This document shows, in pieces, positions 13,829 through 21,716 of a stretch of DNA of 64,000 bases. Numbering within the stretch: position 1 is the first letter of the stretch; each line of letters begins with the position of its first letter. The notes beneath the pieces are model-generated. The model made no database searches. It was not told the DNA's origin and worked only from the letters and a program-made list of their open reading frames with translations. The translations under genes and the position numbers were made by a program. The stretch is from positions 1 to 64,000 of the IMG/VR virus record IMGVR_UViG_3300035703_000016, one strand, 5' to 3'. The DNA is from a virus.

Positions 13829-13948
13829 TTATTTTCCGTGCTGATTATTATAATGCCTGTCTAATACTTTATTTTTCTTTTTAATAGATAGATATCCTAT
13901 TGTACATAAAAATAATATAAACACATAATAGTCTAATAACTGTTCCAT
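13829..13948 (-). CDS. Small membrane protein, 39 aa
   Basis: MEQLLDYYVFILFLCTIGYL then a Lys-rich tail (SIKKKNKVLDRHY). One hydrophobic span, positive inside. Start resembles the protein at 7753-7950. It abuts the 13955-14269 gene, another membrane protein; lysis accessory is a guess. Confidence 0.45.
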   Translation of the reverse strand: MEQLLDYYVFILFLCTIGYLSIKKKNKVLDRHYNNQHGK

Positions 13949-13954
13949 GTTGTT

Positions 13955-14269
13955 TTATTTTTTATTTCCAATCATAAAATTTAATATAGTCTTTTGCAAC
14001 TCATTAAGAGCTTTTGTATTATCTTCTATAAGTTTCATCATCCTATCTCTTTCTTCTATTAGCAAATCATTCATCTCTCTTTGAACTCTATCAATTTTTT
14101 GTTCTAAAGATTCATTTCTATCTATTAATTTCTGATATTGCTGGAAAGCTATATAAGCTAGAACAACGGTTATTATTCCTAAGATTCCATATTGAAGAAC
14201 ATAGCTCTGAATTCCAGATACGTCAAATTGAATAGTATTTTGAGCAGATTCTAATAAAAGTGATAGCAT
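13955..14269 (-). CDS. Membrane protein with coiled coil, holin candidate
   Basis: 104 aa: short N-terminus, one hydrophobic span at about residues 27-45 (YGILGIITVVLAYIAF), then a long charged coiled coil ending DNTKALNELQKTILNFM. That arrangement is typical of some small phage holins with a C-terminal coiled coil, but no endolysin is adjacent, so the call is tentative. ATATTTAT motif upstream. Confidence 0.4.
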   Translation of the reverse strand: MLSLLLESAQNTIQFDVSGIQSYVLQYGILGIITVVLAYIAFQQYQKLIDRNESLEQKIDRVQREMNDLLIEERDRMMKLIEDNTKALNELQKTILNFMIGNKK

Positions 14270-14275
14270 TTATTT

Positions 14276-14431
14276 CTATGATTTATAGCTATAAATATCA
14301 TCTATTGACAGCTTATTAATATGTAATCTAAATTTTCCAAATTCTATATTAACTCCATTAAAAATTAAATAAGTTGCGAATAATAAAACTGACAATATTC
14401 TAATGATGTCTATCTTTTTTATTTTATTCAT
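14276..14431 (-). CDS. Small membrane-associated protein, 51 aa
   Basis: MNKIKKIDIIRILSVLLFAT hydrophobic N-terminal span, then a 25-residue polar tail. Its start overlaps the upstream gene by 8 nt. Unknown. Confidence 0.45.
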   Translation of the reverse strand: MNKIKKIDIIRILSVLLFATYLIFNGVNIEFGKFRLHINKLSIDDIYSYKS

Positions 14432-14804
14432 TATCTACTACTTTAATAAATATATAATCAGGATGTTCTCCTCCAAAAACCCAAGAATTTACTGGACATA
14501 ATCCAACAAGCCAAGATTGAGTGTATTGTTTTGTTTCTTTAGGAAAAAATATAGAACAAAAATATTTAGCCCAACCGCTGTCTTCTCCAGGGATTTTAGT
14601 TTTTCTCAAAATAGCGTCTGAATTATCTAGTTCCTCTGTAGATGCTATGACTGTTAGTTTTTCTACTCCTCCAAGTTCTTCTATTAATTCTGGAGCGCCA
14701 TCTACCATTAAACAATCTGAGAATTCACCTCCATTTTCTATATACTCTGGAATATCAGCATACCAGAGATCTTGTAATTTTACAAATACTACTTTATGTT
14801 TCAT
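14424..14804 (-). CDS. DUF6717-like protein, 126 aa
   Basis: DLWYADIPEY near the start, DCLMVDGAPELIEEL in the first third and SWLVGLCPVNSWVFGGEHPD near the end follow the pattern I associate with the DUF6717 family (W-x-D-x-P, M-V-x-G-A, L-C-P-V). Biochemical function of the family is unknown. Confidence 0.5.
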   Translation of the reverse strand: MKHKVVFVKLQDLWYADIPEYIENGGEFSDCLMVDGAPELIEELGGVEKLTVIASTEELDNSDAILRKTKIPGEDSGWAKYFCSIFFPKETKQYTQSWLVGLCPVNSWVFGGEHPDYIFIKVVDNE

Positions 14805-14807
14805 TTC

Positions 14808-14978
14808 TTAAATTTTAAAGACAATGTCATAGAGTGGATATACAAAATTAAAAAGTCTTATTCGTTCCATGTCTAAATCAAAATCGTCGATTCCTACTAT
14901 CACTTGTCGTTCCACTATTTTAGAAATTGAGCTTATTGCATCACGAAGTTGATAATTTATTTCGAATATTTTTTTCAC
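14808..14978 (-). CDS. Hypothetical protein, 56 aa, GTG start
   Basis: Begins at GTG (VKKIFEINYQLRDAISSISK) overlapping the stop of the upstream gene by 4 nt. Helical with an acidic middle (GIDDFDLDMERIRL). No ATG is available upstream. Unknown function. Confidence 0.4.
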   Translation of the reverse strand: MKKIFEINYQLRDAISSISKIVERQVIVGIDDFDLDMERIRLFNFVYPLYDIVFKI

Positions 14979-15157
14979 GATTTATAAATAAAATAAGTCT
15001 TCATTAATTGTTCTTGTAATTCTCTATCATAATGAATAATAGTAGACCGCGTTACTACATCATAAATTTTAACTATTTTCATAAAATTATCTTTTGACAT
15101 AATCTTATCTAAATCAGAACACAGAGTCATTAATTTATTAAAATAAATAGTTTTCAT
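14975..15157 (-). CDS. Hypothetical protein, 60 aa
   Basis: MKTIYFNKLMTLCSDLDKIM helical start; no family. Overlaps a start-less ORF upstream by 20 nt and the GTG-start ORF downstream by 4 nt; the set seems to be one translated chain. Confidence 0.45.
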   Translation of the reverse strand: MKTIYFNKLMTLCSDLDKIMSKDNFMKIVKIYDVVTRSTIIHYDRELQEQLMKTYFIYKS

Positions 15158-15332
15158 TATCTATACGTTTGCTAAGATTAATCATATTCATTATATTGAA
15201 TAACATACCAATATTATCTTTAACTTTAAATCTGTATAGTAGATAATTAGAATCTTTTATATCAACTGTTTCTAAGTTTAGTAAATCTGAATATAAAATA
15301 TGATATAAATTTGGTAAAATAGTTCTTTTTAT
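15138..15332 (-). CDS. ORF without a canonical start, 64 codons
   Basis: Opens immediately after the TAA of the gene at 15333-15527, first codon ATA, and continues IKRTILPNLYHILYSDLLNL, KDSNYLLYRFKVKDN. The sequence is protein-like, but the first ATG comes only after about 40 codons. A rare AUA start, stop readthrough, or a broken gene are all possible. Confidence 0.3.
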   Translation of the reverse strand: MKRTILPNLYHILYSDLLNLETVDIKDSNYLLYRFKVKDNIGMLFNIMNMINLSKRIDNENYLF

Positions 15333-15527
15333 TTATGATTGTCTTTCTTTATACCATGGGCTTATTTTTGTATTCTTTTCAACCCTTGATCCTACTTTCA
15401 TTAAGTAGGACCAAGAGTTAAATTCTACTTGATTTTCTGGATAATAACTTCTAAATCCAGGTTGTTTGTCAATTATATTTTCTCCTCCAGCGCTTATACC
15501 GAAAAAAATAGTTTTTAGAATATTCAT
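15333..15527 (-). CDS. Hypothetical protein, 64 aa
   Basis: MNILKTIFFGISAGGENIID start, Gly-rich, later WSYLMKVGSRVEKN; no family recognised. Directly abuts the start-less ORF that follows. Confidence 0.5.
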   Translation of the reverse strand: MNILKTIFFGISAGGENIIDKQPGFRSYYPENQVEFNSWSYLMKVGSRVEKNTKISPWYKERQS

Positions 15528-15545
15528 AACTTCTTAATTATTAAT

Positions 15546-16568
15546 CTATGACCTTAAATCCCAAGAATAATCTTCTGGGTTTAGACGACTAAGAGATGCT
15601 ATAGCTGACCTTGCGTCTTCGTGATGAGGTTCTACCCCTTGCAGATACTGAGTTCCAGTAGAAGGACAGACCATTTTAACCCAAGCAAAAGGCTGATTAT
15701 CTATCTCAGCAAATACTTCTTTTGTTTTTAGCAATGTTATTTCTTCTAAGTCTCCATTAGCGTGTACTAGCGTCTGTTGATCTACTGGCTCTGCTCCTAA
15801 CAAATCCATAACGCCCTTTTGTCCAAGTATTTCATACCAAGCTCCTTTATAATCAGAATTTTTTTCTTTTATAAACTCTTCTCTCGTAAGAGACTTTGCT
15901 TTATTGAAAATATGTGCTGGTATATTTCTACCATTTATGTAATAACAATCATCCCATGCTGTGCATTCATAAGTGCTATTCCAAGTAACAGCTTGATATG
16001 CTGGATTGTGCAAGAGATTTTTATCATTTCTTACTATCTTTGTTGGGTACTTGCTTACGATGCAAACTTCTTCACAAAATATCGCAGAATAAATATTTGC
16101 TTTCCAGTTTAAAGCCTCTAAAGTATCTAACTCTGCTGCAGCTCCAGTTGTTTTTATTTTAAATTCATCTTGGATAAATTTATACCAAGTATAATAATAT
16201 CTAGCATATATTCCAATAGCAAATAGAGAAGAATCAACAAACTTCATAGAACCTGCATTATCTTTTACAAACTGAGATAGATCTTTTTCTGGGATTTGAT
16301 CTATACCAATAGCAGCCGCTTTTATCATATTCTCATTTTCAACAAGATAATGATATATAATTTTTGCTTCTAGAGGATTTTCAACGACAATAAGATGTTT
16401 TGGTCTTGGTTTTTCAGCCATGTCATATAGCTTATTAACAATCGCGAGAGCTGACTCTTTATCGAAATTTTTATAATTTTTACCATCAAATACTCCATCT
16501 AAAGCATGATCAATATATTGAGGAATTTTTGCTTTAATGTCTTCTGTAAATTTGTCTGAAGTAATCAT
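15546..16568 (-). CDS. DUF6745-like protein, 340 aa
   Basis: The middle contains CEEVCIVSKYPTKIVRNDKN, then a WDDCYYINGRNIP segment; the C-terminal part has ILGQKGVMDLLGAEPVD and a CPSTGTQYLQGV strand. This set of motifs is what I associate with DUF6745 proteins, which in other genomes often sit near a small GExxGHxH protein like the one at 18387-18767. Function of the family is unknown. A -7-like box TATATTTAC lies at 16594-16602. Confidence 0.5.
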   Translation of the reverse strand: MITSDKFTEDIKAKIPQYIDHALDGVFDGKNYKNFDKESALAIVNKLYDMAEKPRPKHLIVVENPLEAKIIYHYLVENENMIKAAAIGIDQIPEKDLSQFVKDNAGSMKFVDSSLFAIGIYARYYYTWYKFIQDEFKIKTTGAAAELDTLEALNWKANIYSAIFCEEVCIVSKYPTKIVRNDKNLLHNPAYQAVTWNSTYECTAWDDCYYINGRNIPAHIFNKAKSLTREEFIKEKNSDYKGAWYEILGQKGVMDLLGAEPVDQQTLVHANGDLEEITLLKTKEVFAEIDNQPFAWVKMVCPSTGTQYLQGVEPHHEDARSAIASLSRLNPEDYSWDLRS

Positions 16569-16634
16569 AATCTTTATTTTGTTTTGGTATGACGTAAATA
16601 TACATGAAATTAACTAGCTTTTTTAATTAATCTT

Positions 16635-17099
16635 CTAAGCGAAGTCTTTTAATAATACTTTTATCCAATTATCAAAATATTCTCTTAATTCTTTACTTCT
16701 AGGATGAGATCCTTCATGATAAATAGCAAAATCTTTTTCATTTTGAATTTTATCAGCATATAACATTTGTTTAATTCTAAAATTAGTAAAACCAACAAAG
16801 TCTTCTATCTTATTTTTTGATAAATAACTATTAGCGACTCTTCTATATTCCATTGCCAGTAATAAAGATGGTATTGATATTCCCTCAAATAATGATTCTC
16901 TTGCATAATTTTTATTAAAAGAGTCATCAGATTGTAATATTGGATGTAAACAATATGCGTCTATAGTAATTTGATCTGCTCCTATAGATTTTAATATATC
17001 AATACCTTCATTTATATGATTTATTAATTTTACTCCACTTCTTTCTGTTACCCTGTCTTCATAATAAGAAAGTATTAATTTATATGCAGCACTTTTCAT
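16635..17099 (-). CDS. Phage HD-like family protein, 154 aa
   Basis: RSGVKLINHINEGIDILKSI followed by AYCLHPILQSDDSF matches a phage family recognisable by NHI.EG and the later CLHP.(V/I)Q; it has the look of a helical HD-like phosphohydrolase, though a full H..HD..D set is not visible. All helical. Hydrolase activity is inferred only. Confidence 0.45.
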   Translation of the reverse strand: MKSAAYKLILSYYEDRVTERSGVKLINHINEGIDILKSIGADQITIDAYCLHPILQSDDSFNKNYARESLFEGISIPSLLLAMEYRRVANSYLSKNKIEDFVGFTNFRIKQMLYADKIQNEKDFAIYHEGSHPRSKELREYFDNWIKVLLKDFA

Positions 17100-17111
17100 A
17101 ATTTTATTAAT

Positions 17112-17756
17112 TTATAGAAAAAATATTCTTATTCCAATTACTTTATCATCTTTTTTATAGATATAACAACTATAACTTCCATCTCCCCAACCACTACTAG
17201 AAACAACTCCTCGACCCATTATTAACCCAGACTGTGTCCATGGTACTTCTTGAAGATTAAAGATTTGAGTTTTTAAATCTTCAATTCTGGATGATAGATA
17301 TAAATCGCCGTCTTTATTTTCTATCATTTTTGATAATCTATTATAGTCGTTCTTTAATTCAAACAAACGTTGTTTAGCATGATATCCATCTCCCAAAGTT
17401 GCATTACAACAAGCTCCATAAAATGAATTCTTATCATCATAATCTCCAATATCATTTTCTTTCGGATATATAGAATCACAGAAGATACCAGCTTGTCCAG
17501 AATCAACTCCAACTATAAAATTTGCTTTAATTCCTTTTCTAATACTAGATTCTTTCATAGTCTCATGAAATACTGTAAGAGATTTAACTCTCTTATCTTC
17601 AGAATATCTAACTACTGCTTTATATTTTCCAGGTAAGACATTATCTATGACTCCCATACACCATACATCTCTAGAATAACATGGATCGGATACTATAACC
17701 TTTTCTCCCAACTCTATCAAATCTTGGAATTCGTGGGAGACTTTTATTGATTTCAT
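17112..17756 (-). CDS. DUF4241-like protein, 214 aa
   Basis: EKVIVSDPCYSRDVWC near the start, GKYKAVVRYSEDKRV, then FIVGVDSGQAGIFCDSIY and a C-terminal GWGDGSYSCYIYKK. The VSDPCY and VGVDSGQAGIF blocks are typical of DUF4241. Two Cys pairs are present (CC at GACCNATLG). No known activity. Downstream of tRNA-like RNA 2 in the same direction. Confidence 0.55.
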   Translation of the reverse strand: MKSIKVSHEFQDLIELGEKVIVSDPCYSRDVWCMGVIDNVLPGKYKAVVRYSEDKRVKSLTVFHETMKESSIRKGIKANFIVGVDSGQAGIFCDSIYPKENDIGDYDDKNSFYGACCNATLGDGYHAKQRLFELKNDYNRLSKMIENKDGDLYLSSRIEDLKTQIFNLQEVPWTQSGLIMGRGVVSSSGWGDGSYSCYIYKKDDKVIGIRIFFL

Positions 17757-17930
17757 AACATTTATTTTTTTAGATTAGATTACATAATTTTATAGCGTAT
17801 TCAATTTTTGCTAAAGGTCACTTTCACATTTGTTATGTCTACCTGGCGACTTTCTATTAGGATCCTTATGTCAAGGTCTGCTCTCTAACAGATATCATAG
17901 TCATTTTGAGCGACTGTATTGAAGTCCCCG
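17757..17930. other. Leader between RNA 2 and the DUF4241-like gene
   Basis: No ORF of note. A few G+C-rich patches (17840-17880, 17908-17930) suggest that the RNA transcript may extend here, but I can define no structure. Confidence 0.25.
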
Positions 17931-18073
17931 TGATCAAGACAGGATTCGAACCTGTATAAAGGAATGACCGTCGTGACGACATACATTATCCATATCGGCG
18001 CAGTGCTATTTATCCTTCCACTTACGCTATTACTCACTTGCGATTACGTTAAACCAATTTCGTCACTTGATCA
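17931..18073 (-). tRNA. tRNA-like RNA 2, non-canonical anticodon region
   Basis: Perfect eight-base-pair acceptor TGATCAAG (18073-18066) with CTTGATCA (17938-17931), TG linker, D arm ACG/CGT with TTGGTT in the loop (18063-18046), and T arm identical to RNA 1 (17955-17939, loop TTCGAAT). Relative to RNA 1 an acceptor pair changes G-C to A-T and a D-stem pair changes G-C to A-T, keeping the helices. The middle is about 90 nt, far longer than any anticodon plus variable arm, with possible stems CGC/GCG and AAGGA/TCCTT. No anticodon could be assigned and CCA is not encoded. The last codons of the DUF4031-like gene overlap the acceptor strand. Confidence 0.5.
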
Positions 18074-18311
18074 TTTTTAATAAGACTGTTGACTTAATAA
18101 TCTTTGTTTTTTCTTGTATTTCTATTAATCTTCTCTTTGGAATATCATAATGAGGATATGGTTTTGATTCATACCAAGATCTTGATATTTTTAAATTTTT
18201 AGCCATTTTATGTAAATTCTCTACAGAATAAGGAATACATATTAAATGTCTAAATATGTCACTAAAATACTGAAGTTCTTCAAACCTCTCATTAGATTTC
18301 ACATACTCCAT
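18063..18311 (-). CDS. DUF4031-like protein, 82 aa
   Basis: FRHLICIPYSVENLHKMAKN followed by W(Y)ESKPYPHYDIPKRR resembles DUF4031 (HL.AD....LH..A..LGL...WF....HYDL...R). The family is small and uncharacterised, common in phages. The stop codon lies inside the 5' acceptor strand of tRNA-like RNA 2. Confidence 0.55.
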   Translation of the reverse strand: MEYVKSNERFEELQYFSDIFRHLICIPYSVENLHKMAKNLKISRSWYESKPYPHYDIPKRRLIEIQEKTKIIKSTVLLKMIK

Positions 18312-18386
18312 TAGAAAATTTTATTTTAAAAAATAGGTGTTCTATTATCTTTGAACTATTTGGGTGGATGTTTCCTATTTATAAAA

Positions 18387-18767
18387 TTAGTCAATAACTT
18401 TTTCCATTAATCGACTAAATGGATTATAAGAGTTTTGTATCCAAATCTCATAATTTCCTTTTGGAAGATGAAGTGGTTTATGATCTGCCATTGGAAGTTC
18501 TTTTGTAGATTTCCAAGCAATTTCATTATTAAACATACTTGACTCATGTATATGTTGAAGAGTTGCGCCATCACTCCCTACAGCAGCAAAGAATGTTCCG
18601 TCTTCCGACATAAATAAAGCCACGTCCCCAGTCAAACAATGTTGATGTCCAGAATGTTCTCCATAAGCCACCGGACGGTTTGTTACTTGTCTTGCTTCAA
18701 ACGGAATTGATTCAATTTGACGACCTTGTACATCACCTTGGTGAAATTTTATCATTTTTGTTTCCAT
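18387..18767 (-). CDS. Small cupin-like protein (GExxGHxH), 126 aa
   Basis: HQGDVQGRQIESIP at the start, then AYGEHSGHQHCLTGDV and near the C-terminus MADHKPLHLPKGNYEIWIQN. The GE..GH.H plus H.P..LP.G.Y.(I/V)..Q arrangement defines a small His-rich beta protein family often found near DUF6745 genes, as here (15546-16568). The His cluster could bind metal. Function unknown. Confidence 0.5.
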   Translation of the reverse strand: METKMIKFHQGDVQGRQIESIPFEARQVTNRPVAYGEHSGHQHCLTGDVALFMSEDGTFFAAVGSDGATLQHIHESSMFNNEIAWKSTKELPMADHKPLHLPKGNYEIWIQNSYNPFSRLMEKVID

Positions 18768-18852
18768 TGTATTTTTATTTTTCTTTGTAAATTTAAGAGA
18801 AAAAGTCTATTATAAATATCTAATCTTCTAAGTCCGTGTATTTATTTTATTT

Positions 18853-19089
18853 TTATATCAACTCAGAATTTTGAATACGTCCACGAAGCATGTCAAATGC
18901 TTTATTCATGATTTTTGTATTAAATTCTTTGCCTTTTAGCACATCGTGCACATGAGTCTTAGAATATCCAGTCCTTTGTGAAATACGTGATACGTCTCCA
19001 GACCTTAGTCTTCGATTAGCTATTATACATTTTTGAATGTAAGTGCGAATTTTATATTTCGCTGGTCGATTTGATAAAACTGTGCTCAT
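18853..19089 (-). CDS. HTH DNA-binding protein, 78 aa
   Basis: From ATG 19089 (MSTVLSNRPAKYK): basic helix, then RSGDVSRISQRTGYSKTHVH as a helix-turn-helix, then VLKGKEFNTKIMNKAFDML. Cro/XRE-like. An in-frame ATG at 19179 would add 30 residues but overlaps the upstream gene by 34 nt; the shorter start follows a clean A-rich leader. Likely a phage regulator, target unknown. Confidence 0.55.
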   Translation of the reverse strand: MSTVLSNRPAKYKIRTYIQKCIIANRRLRSGDVSRISQRTGYSKTHVHDVLKGKEFNTKIMNKAFDMLRGRIQNSELI

Positions 19090-19145
19090 TTTTTTGAGTT
19101 TTTTTGTTAGATTATAAAAATAAGAAAATAAAATGATTTTGTGAG

Positions 19146-19349
19146 TTAATTCTTCAAAGTCATCATATTTAATTTCCATTCAATTGGCATACATAATCTA
19201 GAATTTATAATAGATAATAACTTTAAACTTAAATTATTTTTCAATTTTAATTGAATAGATTTTTGTAATTGACATTGTATATCATTATTATAACATATCC
19301 ATATAACTGAAGTTAAATCATTTTTTAATTCTACATTTATTTGTCTCAC
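19146..19349 (-). CDS. Hypothetical protein, 67 aa, GTG start
   Basis: GTG at 19349 overlaps the stop of the 19346-20626 gene by 4 nt (GTGA). Sequence has a hydrophobic patch (LTSVIWICYNNDIQ) and a basic helix; family not recognised. Confidence 0.4.
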   Translation of the reverse strand: MRQINVELKNDLTSVIWICYNNDIQCQLQKSIQLKLKNNLSLKLLSIINSRLCMPIEWKLNMMTLKN

Positions 19350-20626
19350 TGATAATCTATTAAATCATTAATATCCTCTGGAGTTTTATTCTTTTGAGGT
19401 TTTACTTCCTCTGCTAAATCTTTTACTCCTAAATTTCTTAAGTGGTCTAAATAAAAATCATCTATTTGATAGAACGATTCTAGGACTTCTGGAGCATCTG
19501 GAGATTCTGGTGCGATAGATTGTATAATTTGTCTATTAGTTCTTGTAAATGAGTCTAGAGATAGCAAGAAAGAGCAATTATAACACAGCCATCTCAAGTT
19601 GTCCTCTGTCCAGTCTGTTCTATCATCATTTTTAAAGTTTAACATTAAAGGCATCTTCAAATCTATCGGTCGTTTTTGAGAAAATCCGCACTCAGCACAA
19701 CAATATCCCAATCTGCCATCTTTCATTAATCTCTTTGACAGTTCATCTACTCTAGCAGGAGTACAATATTGTCCTTTAATTAATTGATAACCTAATTCTA
19801 AAGCTCTTGGATTTACTTTATTCTTTGCTGACTTCATAACTTTAGGAATACCTTTGCCACCACTCGCTGTATGAACACTAAACAAATCTCTTCCAGTTAT
19901 TGGATCGATATAGGATTTAGCATATTTTTTCCAAGTCTTATACGATATTCTTAACCATGATGCTGCTTCCTTATTGCTACGAGTATTTTTCATAGCAGTT
20001 CTAATAACCTCTTCGCTTAGTTGAAGACCTTTGAATTTATGCTCTTCTGCTATTTGATGTCCAGGTTTGAATCTTGCTTTCTCAAACGCCTCTTTTCTTT
20101 TTTTATATTTGTCTATCCATCCAGATTCTTTTTTTATTAAAAACCTCTCATAACTGATCTTTCTCCACTTCTCATAAAGAACTTCATAAATATTCATACC
20201 AGTTTCTTCATCAATAACTAATGATGAATATTTTTTCCAAGCATATGCTGATATTTGAAGATTGTCTGCAGCTTCTTTATTTGAGTGTGATATAGCCGCA
20301 GTTTCTCTAATCTTATGTTCTGGAATATTTAACTTTAAATTTGGAAGATTATTTACTTTTACACCTCTTGGACCAGTGCCTACTTTATTTGCTTTTTCTA
20401 ATAGTCTAGATTTTCTTTGCAGTTCTAATAAAGTTAAACCCGTATCAGCGTCTAAATATTTATTTGCCCAATGTTTAAATCTATGCTCTGATACGTTTAT
20501 AAACTTAGCCGCAAGTCTAATTCTATTTGAATGTTGAATTGCTTTTCTTATGTCTGACTCAGATATAACTAACTGAGCCAATCTATTCATAAAATTTTTT
20601 CTTGGATCATCAAAAAAACCCGTCAT
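19346..20626 (-). CDS. Three-HTH protein with degenerate HNH domain, 426 aa
   Basis: Three similar segments, each about 40 residues (ISESDIRKAIQHSNRIRLAA..., IPEHKIRETAAISHSNKEAA..., LSEEVIRTAMKNTRSNKEAA...), each ending W/YAxxYIDxxTG: repeated helix-turn-helix DNA-binding units. Then an HNH-type treble clef CCAECGFSQ...LRWLCYNC with both Cys pairs, but the region where active nucleases carry H-x-N reads LNFKNDD, so the catalytic His is absent. Probably a sequence-specific DNA-binding protein with a dead nuclease fold; active homing endonuclease is less likely. Confidence 0.6.
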   Translation of the reverse strand: MTGFFDDPRKNFMNRLAQLVISESDIRKAIQHSNRIRLAAKFINVSEHRFKHWANKYLDADTGLTLLELQRKSRLLEKANKVGTGPRGVKVNNLPNLKLNIPEHKIRETAAISHSNKEAADNLQISAYAWKKYSSLVIDEETGMNIYEVLYEKWRKISYERFLIKKESGWIDKYKKRKEAFEKARFKPGHQIAEEHKFKGLQLSEEVIRTAMKNTRSNKEAASWLRISYKTWKKYAKSYIDPITGRDLFSVHTASGGKGIPKVMKSAKNKVNPRALELGYQLIKGQYCTPARVDELSKRLMKDGRLGYCCAECGFSQKRPIDLKMPLMLNFKNDDRTDWTEDNLRWLCYNCSFLLSLDSFTRTNRQIIQSIAPESPDAPEVLESFYQIDDFYLDHLRNLGVKDLAEEVKPQKNKTPEDINDLIDYQ

Positions 20627-21030
20627 TATTTTATTTTTGGATTAATTTTAATCATTAAGTCCCATAAATCATGAGGACTTTGCATATTTATTTCTACTCC
20701 TCTGGAATCAACTAAAGACAGCGGTTGTCCGTTTTCATCCATTCTTTCCCAAAGATAAAAGCTAATTAGCTCATAACACTCTTGCCCATAACTTGTAAGA
20801 AATAGATGATCTATTACTTCATAGAATTTTTCATCATATTTAGACATATCTATTTCTATATCGGAATATATAATGTTTGATCTAACTATAGAAGACTCTA
20901 AAATGGTTATTATTCTCACAAAAGAATCTCTTTTATTTTCTGGTCCTTTTAATGATAATTTCTTTTTTATAAAAGATTGTACATTTAAAACAGAATTTAC
21001 AGCAGTTTGTATATTTTTATAGTCTTCCAC
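20626..21030 (-). CDS. Hypothetical protein, 134 aa, GTG start
   Basis: Start GTG at 21030 (MEDYKNIQTAV). Contains IDMSKYDEKFYEVIDHLF, YELISFYLWERMDENGQ and SPHDLWDLM, a helical protein type I have seen in large T4-like phages but cannot name. Overlaps the next gene by one base. Confidence 0.5.
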   Translation of the reverse strand: MEDYKNIQTAVNSVLNVQSFIKKKLSLKGPENKRDSFVRIITILESSIVRSNIIYSDIEIDMSKYDEKFYEVIDHLFLTSYGQECYELISFYLWERMDENGQPLSLVDSRGVEINMQSPHDLWDLMIKINPKIK

Positions 21031-21035
21031 AGTCT

Positions 21036-21365
21036 TTATTTTTTAGAAAATTTTTTTTTAATATCTTGAGATAGAGCTGTTATTTTTATACACGGTTCAT
21101 AGTCTTCTACTTCAGCATACATTCCTATACAAGATTCTAAAGCATTGACCCAATCGTTTCTATGTATTTCTATAAAACAAGATGAGTCATTAATTTCAAA
21201 TAGAGTAGCAAATACACTATTAGATTTATACGCTGATTCTATTATTCCTGGGACTTTCTCTTTAAGCAAAGTCTTAAATGTAGCAGATTTAGCTACTTCA
21301 TCAGATTTTAATTCGTGAACATTATCAAAAATTGCTCTAATAGGAACTTCTTTTTTTGCAGCCAT
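21036..21365 (-). CDS. Hypothetical protein, 109 aa
   Basis: MAAKKEVPIRAIFDNVHELK start; mixed alpha/beta; no family recognised. Forms a tight run with its neighbours (4-5 nt gaps). Confidence 0.5.
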   Translation of the reverse strand: MAAKKEVPIRAIFDNVHELKSDEVAKSATFKTLLKEKVPGIIESAYKSNSVFATLFEINDSSCFIEIHRNDWVNALESCIGMYAEVEDYEPCIKITALSQDIKKKFSKK

Positions 21366-21369
21366 CTTA

Positions 21370-21690
21370 CTAATTAGATCCTTTTAAAATGTCAATTAAT
21401 ATTTTTGATACAGAAGCCAAAGGAACTAAAAATCCTATTACATTTTCAAAAGGATTTCTATCGTCAAAATCAACCATAATTCCAGCATCTCCAAATCTTT
21501 TCTGCAAAGCAGTTGATATTTTTTGAGTAAGATCTGCTTTTACTTTAGGATCAATTCCTCCATTTTCATCTAAGATAAATTGCATTTTAACACCTCTCTT
21601 AGTTTCATTTGTATTTAAATCAAACTGTAGTCCGAGTTTTTGTCCTGCTATTGTTATTGAAGTTTTTGGTTTTGGTATAGTATTAGCCAT
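21370..21690 (-). CDS. Hypothetical protein, 106 aa
   Basis: MANTIPKPKTSITIAGQKLG start and a C-terminal hydrophobic segment (VIGFLVPLASVSKILIDIL) that could dip into membrane. ATATTTAT motif 10 nt before the ATG. Function unknown. Confidence 0.5.
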   Translation of the reverse strand: MANTIPKPKTSITIAGQKLGLQFDLNTNETKRGVKMQFILDENGGIDPKVKADLTQKISTALQKRFGDAGIMVDFDDRNPFENVIGFLVPLASVSKILIDILKGSN

Positions 21691-21716
21691 GTCTTTTTAT
21701 ATAAATATGTAAAATA

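Noticed and set aside
17931-18073. tmRNA
   Set aside because: Much too short, no tag reading frame or pseudoknots seen, and the D arm is of normal tRNA type.
19346-20626. Active homing HNH endonuclease
   Set aside because: The H-x-N catalytic segment is replaced by LNFKN, so nuclease activity is not supported by the sequence.
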